NCBI RefSeq assembly: GCF_001426665.1
Contig: NZ_LMEY01000029.1
Span: 134,375-198,374 of the forward strand
Direction of reading: 5' to 3'
Length of the DNA: 64,000 bases
Source of the DNA: Rhizobium sp. Root1334
Lineage (GTDB): Bacteria > Pseudomonadota > Alphaproteobacteria > Rhizobiales > Rhizobiaceae
Numbering within the stretch: position 1 is the first letter of the stretch; every line of letters begins with the position of its first letter. The translations under genes were made by a program, and so were the position numbers. This document shows, piece after piece, positions 61,847-64,000 of the stretch. The notes under the pieces are model-generated. The model was not told the origin of the DNA, searched no databases, and worked only from the letters and a program-made list of their open reading frames with translations.

Positions 61847-62176
61847 TCAGGCATCCCGGCCGAAATAGACCTCCACCGAAGCGATACGGTCGCCATGAAA
61901 CCGGATGATCTCGACATTGCGAAATGCGCCGCCGTCCCGCTTGTCAGCCCGGTAGCGCACCAGCGCCTCGTTGTCCTCAAGCGAAATGCGTTCGATGTGA
62001 ATGGCGCTAAAGGCCGGCGGCTGCGGCCAGCACCGCTCGAAATACGTGGCCTTATTAATATGATCGTCGTTCGGACTGGAAAAGGTGAAATCCTCCGTGA
62101 GCATGTCGGAGACCTCGTCCTTCCGGTTGGCCAGATAGGCTGCGAAGAGCCCACGAACGGTTGCTTCCCTGTCCAT
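61847..62176 (-). CDS. NTF2/SnoaL-like protein
   Basis: 109 residues: MDREATVRGLFAAYLANRKDEVSDMLTEDFTFSSPNDDHI begins the SnoaL/NTF2-like cone fold, and the end HGDRIASVEVYFGRDA is typical of this family. The function is unknown; such proteins can be isomerases or stress proteins. The ATG at 62176 is preferred over longer frames that start in the intergenic region. It is divergent from the MBL-fold gene. Confidence 0.78.
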   Translation of the reverse strand: MDREATVRGLFAAYLANRKDEVSDMLTEDFTFSSPNDDHINKATYFERCWPQPPAFSAIHIERISLEDNEALVRYRADKRDGGAFRNVEIIRFHGDRIASVEVYFGRDA

Positions 62177-62326
62177 CTTACCCTCCACGAACGGATTGCA
62201 TTGCGGAACTGAGTTATAACCCAAACGACGGTCCGGCGCCAGAAACCGGCATGCCGCCGCCCAATTGAAGGGAGAAATGCAAGGCCCCATGTTAAGAAGC
62301 GAAACCGGTGCAACGAAAGAGCTGCA

Positions 62327-63328
62327 GTGAGCCAGATCCGAAATCCCTACTATACCGGCCCCATCTCCGATCATTTCGACGGCACCGTCTTCTTCAACCC
62401 CGAGGGCGAAGCACCACTCGGCTTTCGCGAGTTGATGCGCTGGCAGTTCGGAGGCGGACGTAGCATATGGCCCAAGACTGTCCGCAGTCCCTTTCCACAG
62501 GCGAAACCCGATAGTCGCGTCGGTGGTGATACCCTACGCATCACTATGATCGGCCATGCCTCACTGCTGATCCAGGTCTGCGGCCTCAATATTCTGACCG
62601 ACCCGGTCTGGTCGCAGCGCACCAGTCCGTTTTCCTTCATAGGCCCCAGACGCGTCGTCGCGCCCGGCATCGCCTTTAAAGACCTGCCGCCCATCGACAT
62701 CGTGATCGTTACCCATAATCACTATGATCACCTCGATCTCGCCACGCTGAAACGGCTGCATGAAGAGCACAGCCCACACATCGTCACCCCGCTCGGCAAC
62801 GATACGATCATCCACCGCGCCCTTCCCGAAGCCAAAATTTCCGACATGGACTGGGGCGACCAGACTTCCTTCTGGGATGACATCACCATCGATTGCGAAC
62901 CCTGCCACCACTGGTCGGCACGTACGTCCCAGGACCGCCGCATGGCGCTCTGGGCCGCCTTCGTGATCTCGACACCATCAGGCAAAATCTACCATGTCGG
63001 CGATACCGGCTTTCACGACGGCTTCAACTACCGGGCCGCTGCCGCCAAACACGGCGGCTTCCGCCTCGCCAACCTGCCGATCGGCGCCTATGAGCCACGC
63101 TGGTTCATGAGGGCGCAACACCAGAATCCGCAGGAAGCCGTCGAAGGCATGCGGCTGTGCAACGCTTCCTATGCCGCCGGTCACCATTTCGGCACCGTGC
63201 AGCTGACCAATGAGGGGATCGAGGCACCGGTTCAGGCGCTTGAGGTTGCCTTGAAGGATCAGGGCGTAACGCCGGAAAAATTCCGGCCACTCAGAGCAGG
63301 CGAAGTATTCGATGTACCGGCCGTTTAG
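62327..63328 (+). CDS. MBL-fold hydrolase, NAPE-PLD-like
   Basis: 333 residues starting with GTG at 62327. The metal motif HxHxDH is THNHYDHLDLATLK (near residue 130), followed by the later metal ligands in CHHWSARTS, HVGDTGFHDGF and GHHFGT. This arrangement and the N-terminal DGTVFFNPEG match the NAPE-PLD/RomA-like branch of metallo-beta-lactamase hydrolases. The substrate in bacteria is uncertain. It converges with the GFA gene. Confidence 0.87.
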   Translation: MSQIRNPYYTGPISDHFDGTVFFNPEGEAPLGFRELMRWQFGGGRSIWPKTVRSPFPQAKPDSRVGGDTLRITMIGHASLLIQVCGLNILTDPVWSQRTSPFSFIGPRRVVAPGIAFKDLPPIDIVIVTHNHYDHLDLATLKRLHEEHSPHIVTPLGNDTIIHRALPEAKISDMDWGDQTSFWDDITIDCEPCHHWSARTSQDRRMALWAAFVISTPSGKIYHVGDTGFHDGFNYRAAAAKHGGFRLANLPIGAYEPRWFMRAQHQNPQEAVEGMRLCNASYAAGHHFGTVQLTNEGIEAPVQALEVALKDQGVTPEKFRPLRAGEVFDVPAV

Positions 63329-63339
63329 GTTCAGCGTCC

Positions 63340-63363
63340 CTTTCCCCGCCGCCGGGAGAAGAA
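63340..63363. repeat. Degenerate RIME-like remnant
   Basis: CCTTTCCCCGCCGCCGGGAGAAG resembles one arm of the palindromic family but is imperfect. Confidence 0.35.
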
Positions 63364-63384
63364 GGAGACCGGCGCCACGGCCCG

Positions 63385-63801
63385 TCACCCCTCGGGAAAT
63401 TCCCGATACTGCGGCAGATTATCGGTAATCTCATACCATGGCGCCTTCGAGCCGACGAAAATATGCGCCGTTGGCCGGATCGTCGGCGCATCCACCAGCG
63501 TGCCCATAGGAACATGGGCATAGGCACCTTCGCGTACCACCGAATAGACCAGTGACCCGCAAGTACCGCAATGCACGTCATGGTTCTCATCGGGTTTTCC
63601 GTAGATCGACATCGCTTCCGCGCCCTTGATGAGTTGAAACCGCTCACGCCTGATCCCGGCAATCGGCTTAAAAGCCGACCCGGTCGTGCGCCGGCAGTTG
63701 GAACAGTGACAATTCATTGCATATTCGAAGGCGTCGTCGACTGCATATTCGACGGCACCGCACATGCACTTCCCGGTGAGGAGGGGCGAGGTTTCAAACA
63801 T
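63385..63801 (-). CDS. GFA family (Gfa/CENP-V-like) zinc protein
   Basis: 138 residues. The zinc cysteines are in order CMCGAVEY (residues 12-14), CHCSNCRR near 31-36 and CGTCGS near 79-82, as in glutathione-dependent formaldehyde-activating enzyme. Most such homologues do not bind glutathione, so the function is open. It is convergent with the MBL gene, and a conserved element lies about 90 nt upstream. Confidence 0.88.
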   Translation of the reverse strand: MFETSPLLTGKCMCGAVEYAVDDAFEYAMNCHCSNCRRTTGSAFKPIAGIRRERFQLIKGAEAMSIYGKPDENHDVHCGTCGSLVYSVVREGAYAHVPMGTLVDAPTIRPTAHIFVGSKAPWYEITDNLPQYREFPEG

Positions 63802-63888
63802 GGCATCTCTCCGTAAGCATCAGCGCCCAACAATCAGCATGACCCGCGCCCGCCGGGACCGCGACGCCTTGACCACACCAGTAAGCAG

Positions 63889-64000
63889 CTTCCAACATTT
63901 TTTCATCCCCGCAAATCCCCGCGATCAAAACCTGTGCCATCATCATTGCGTCCTGTCATCGGCGAGACCGCTAGGCGTAGCGGTGAGACAGGGCCGGTGC
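63889..64000. repeat. Conserved dispersed element, copy B (cut by window end)
   Basis: Second copy of the element at 22658-22771. The initial 21-nt block is at 63902-63922, the central hairpin ACCGCT/AGCGGT at 63967-63984, and it reaches the end GGGCCGGTGC exactly at the window edge. If the element continues as in copy A, more lies beyond this window. Confidence 0.65.

Noticed and set aside
1..64000. Search for CRISPR arrays, insertion sequences, integrases, toxin-antitoxin pairs and restriction or defence genes.
   Set aside because: None found; the palindromic repeats are irregularly spaced intergenic elements, not CRISPR repeats.

Overview
The window looks like a chromosomal segment of an alphaproteobacterium of the Rhizobiaceae (Agrobacterium/Rhizobium group). 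The evidence is high GC with GC-rich third codon positions, a SAM-II riboswitch before metA, RIME-type intergenic palindromes, a CtrA-type site before ftsK, an EcfG-type promoter before an rpoH2-like sigma factor, a second FtsI-type PBP, an ATPase zeta-subunit-like protein, and an L19 with an Ala/Glu-rich tail. I saw no phage, insertion sequence, CRISPR array, toxin-antitoxin pair or defence island. This is mainly core genome, and the interest lies in leaders, operators, repeats and gene starts.

Layout. 0-10 kb: MFS exporter, yggT, ppa, a secreted hypothetical, a GNAT enzyme, rpoH2-like sigma factor, a PAS-PAS-GGDEF protein, an FtsI-type PBP and an M48 lipoprotein protease. 10-18 kb: thiamine uptake, with a TPP riboswitch ahead of thiB-thiP-thiQ (minus strand) and a thiamine pyrophosphokinase nearby; a DHA2 drug exporter and a divergent MarR regulator sit between. 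18-23 kb: a Uup-like ABC-F ATPase, a SulP transporter, a short CDF-like protein and a 735-nt gene-free structured region. 23-31 kb: SAM-II riboswitch and terminator, metA (acetyl type), a GNAT gene that appears to start with CTG, galM, an SDR, tRNA-Gly, a ProX-type deacylase, a CnoX-like thioredoxin, a Lon-N protein, a Trm112-like protein and a UbiH-type hydroxylase. 31-38 kb: tesB, glnK-amtB behind a sigma-54 promoter, ftsK behind a CtrA box, and lolA. 38-42 kb: GNAT, then a minus-strand cluster terC / 98-aa protein / zeta-like protein / exoD with a structured leader, then xthA. 42-49 kb: LLM oxidoreductase, two histidine phosphatases, a lone cNMP-binding domain, a CenR-like regulator, an L,D-transpeptidase, a methyltransferase and leuC. 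49-58 kb: amino-acid ABC importer parts, a methyltransferase, rplS, a TSUP carrier, a TetR/MFS pair with four operator-like repeats, and a membrane GGDEF protein. 58-64 kb: ffh, chorismate mutase, rpsP, rimM and trmD (minus strand), then NTF2-like, MBL-fold and GFA-family genes.

How genes work together. Thiamine import and pyrophosphorylation share a neighbourhood and the import operon has a TPP switch. Methionine synthesis is gated by SAM. Nitrogen sensing (GlnK/AmtB) is gated by sigma-54. The ffh-rpsP-rimM-trmD translation cluster is separated from its usual partner rplS by about 5 kb of accessory genes. The strongest candidates for undescribed biology are (1) the terC-98aa-zeta-like-exoD cluster, whose leader can form mutually exclusive GGGGCC/GGCCCC pairings, and (2) a roughly 113-nt conserved element present at 22.66 kb and again at the right edge, whose spacing differs by one nucleotide between copies. 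That difference argues for a non-coding structured element.
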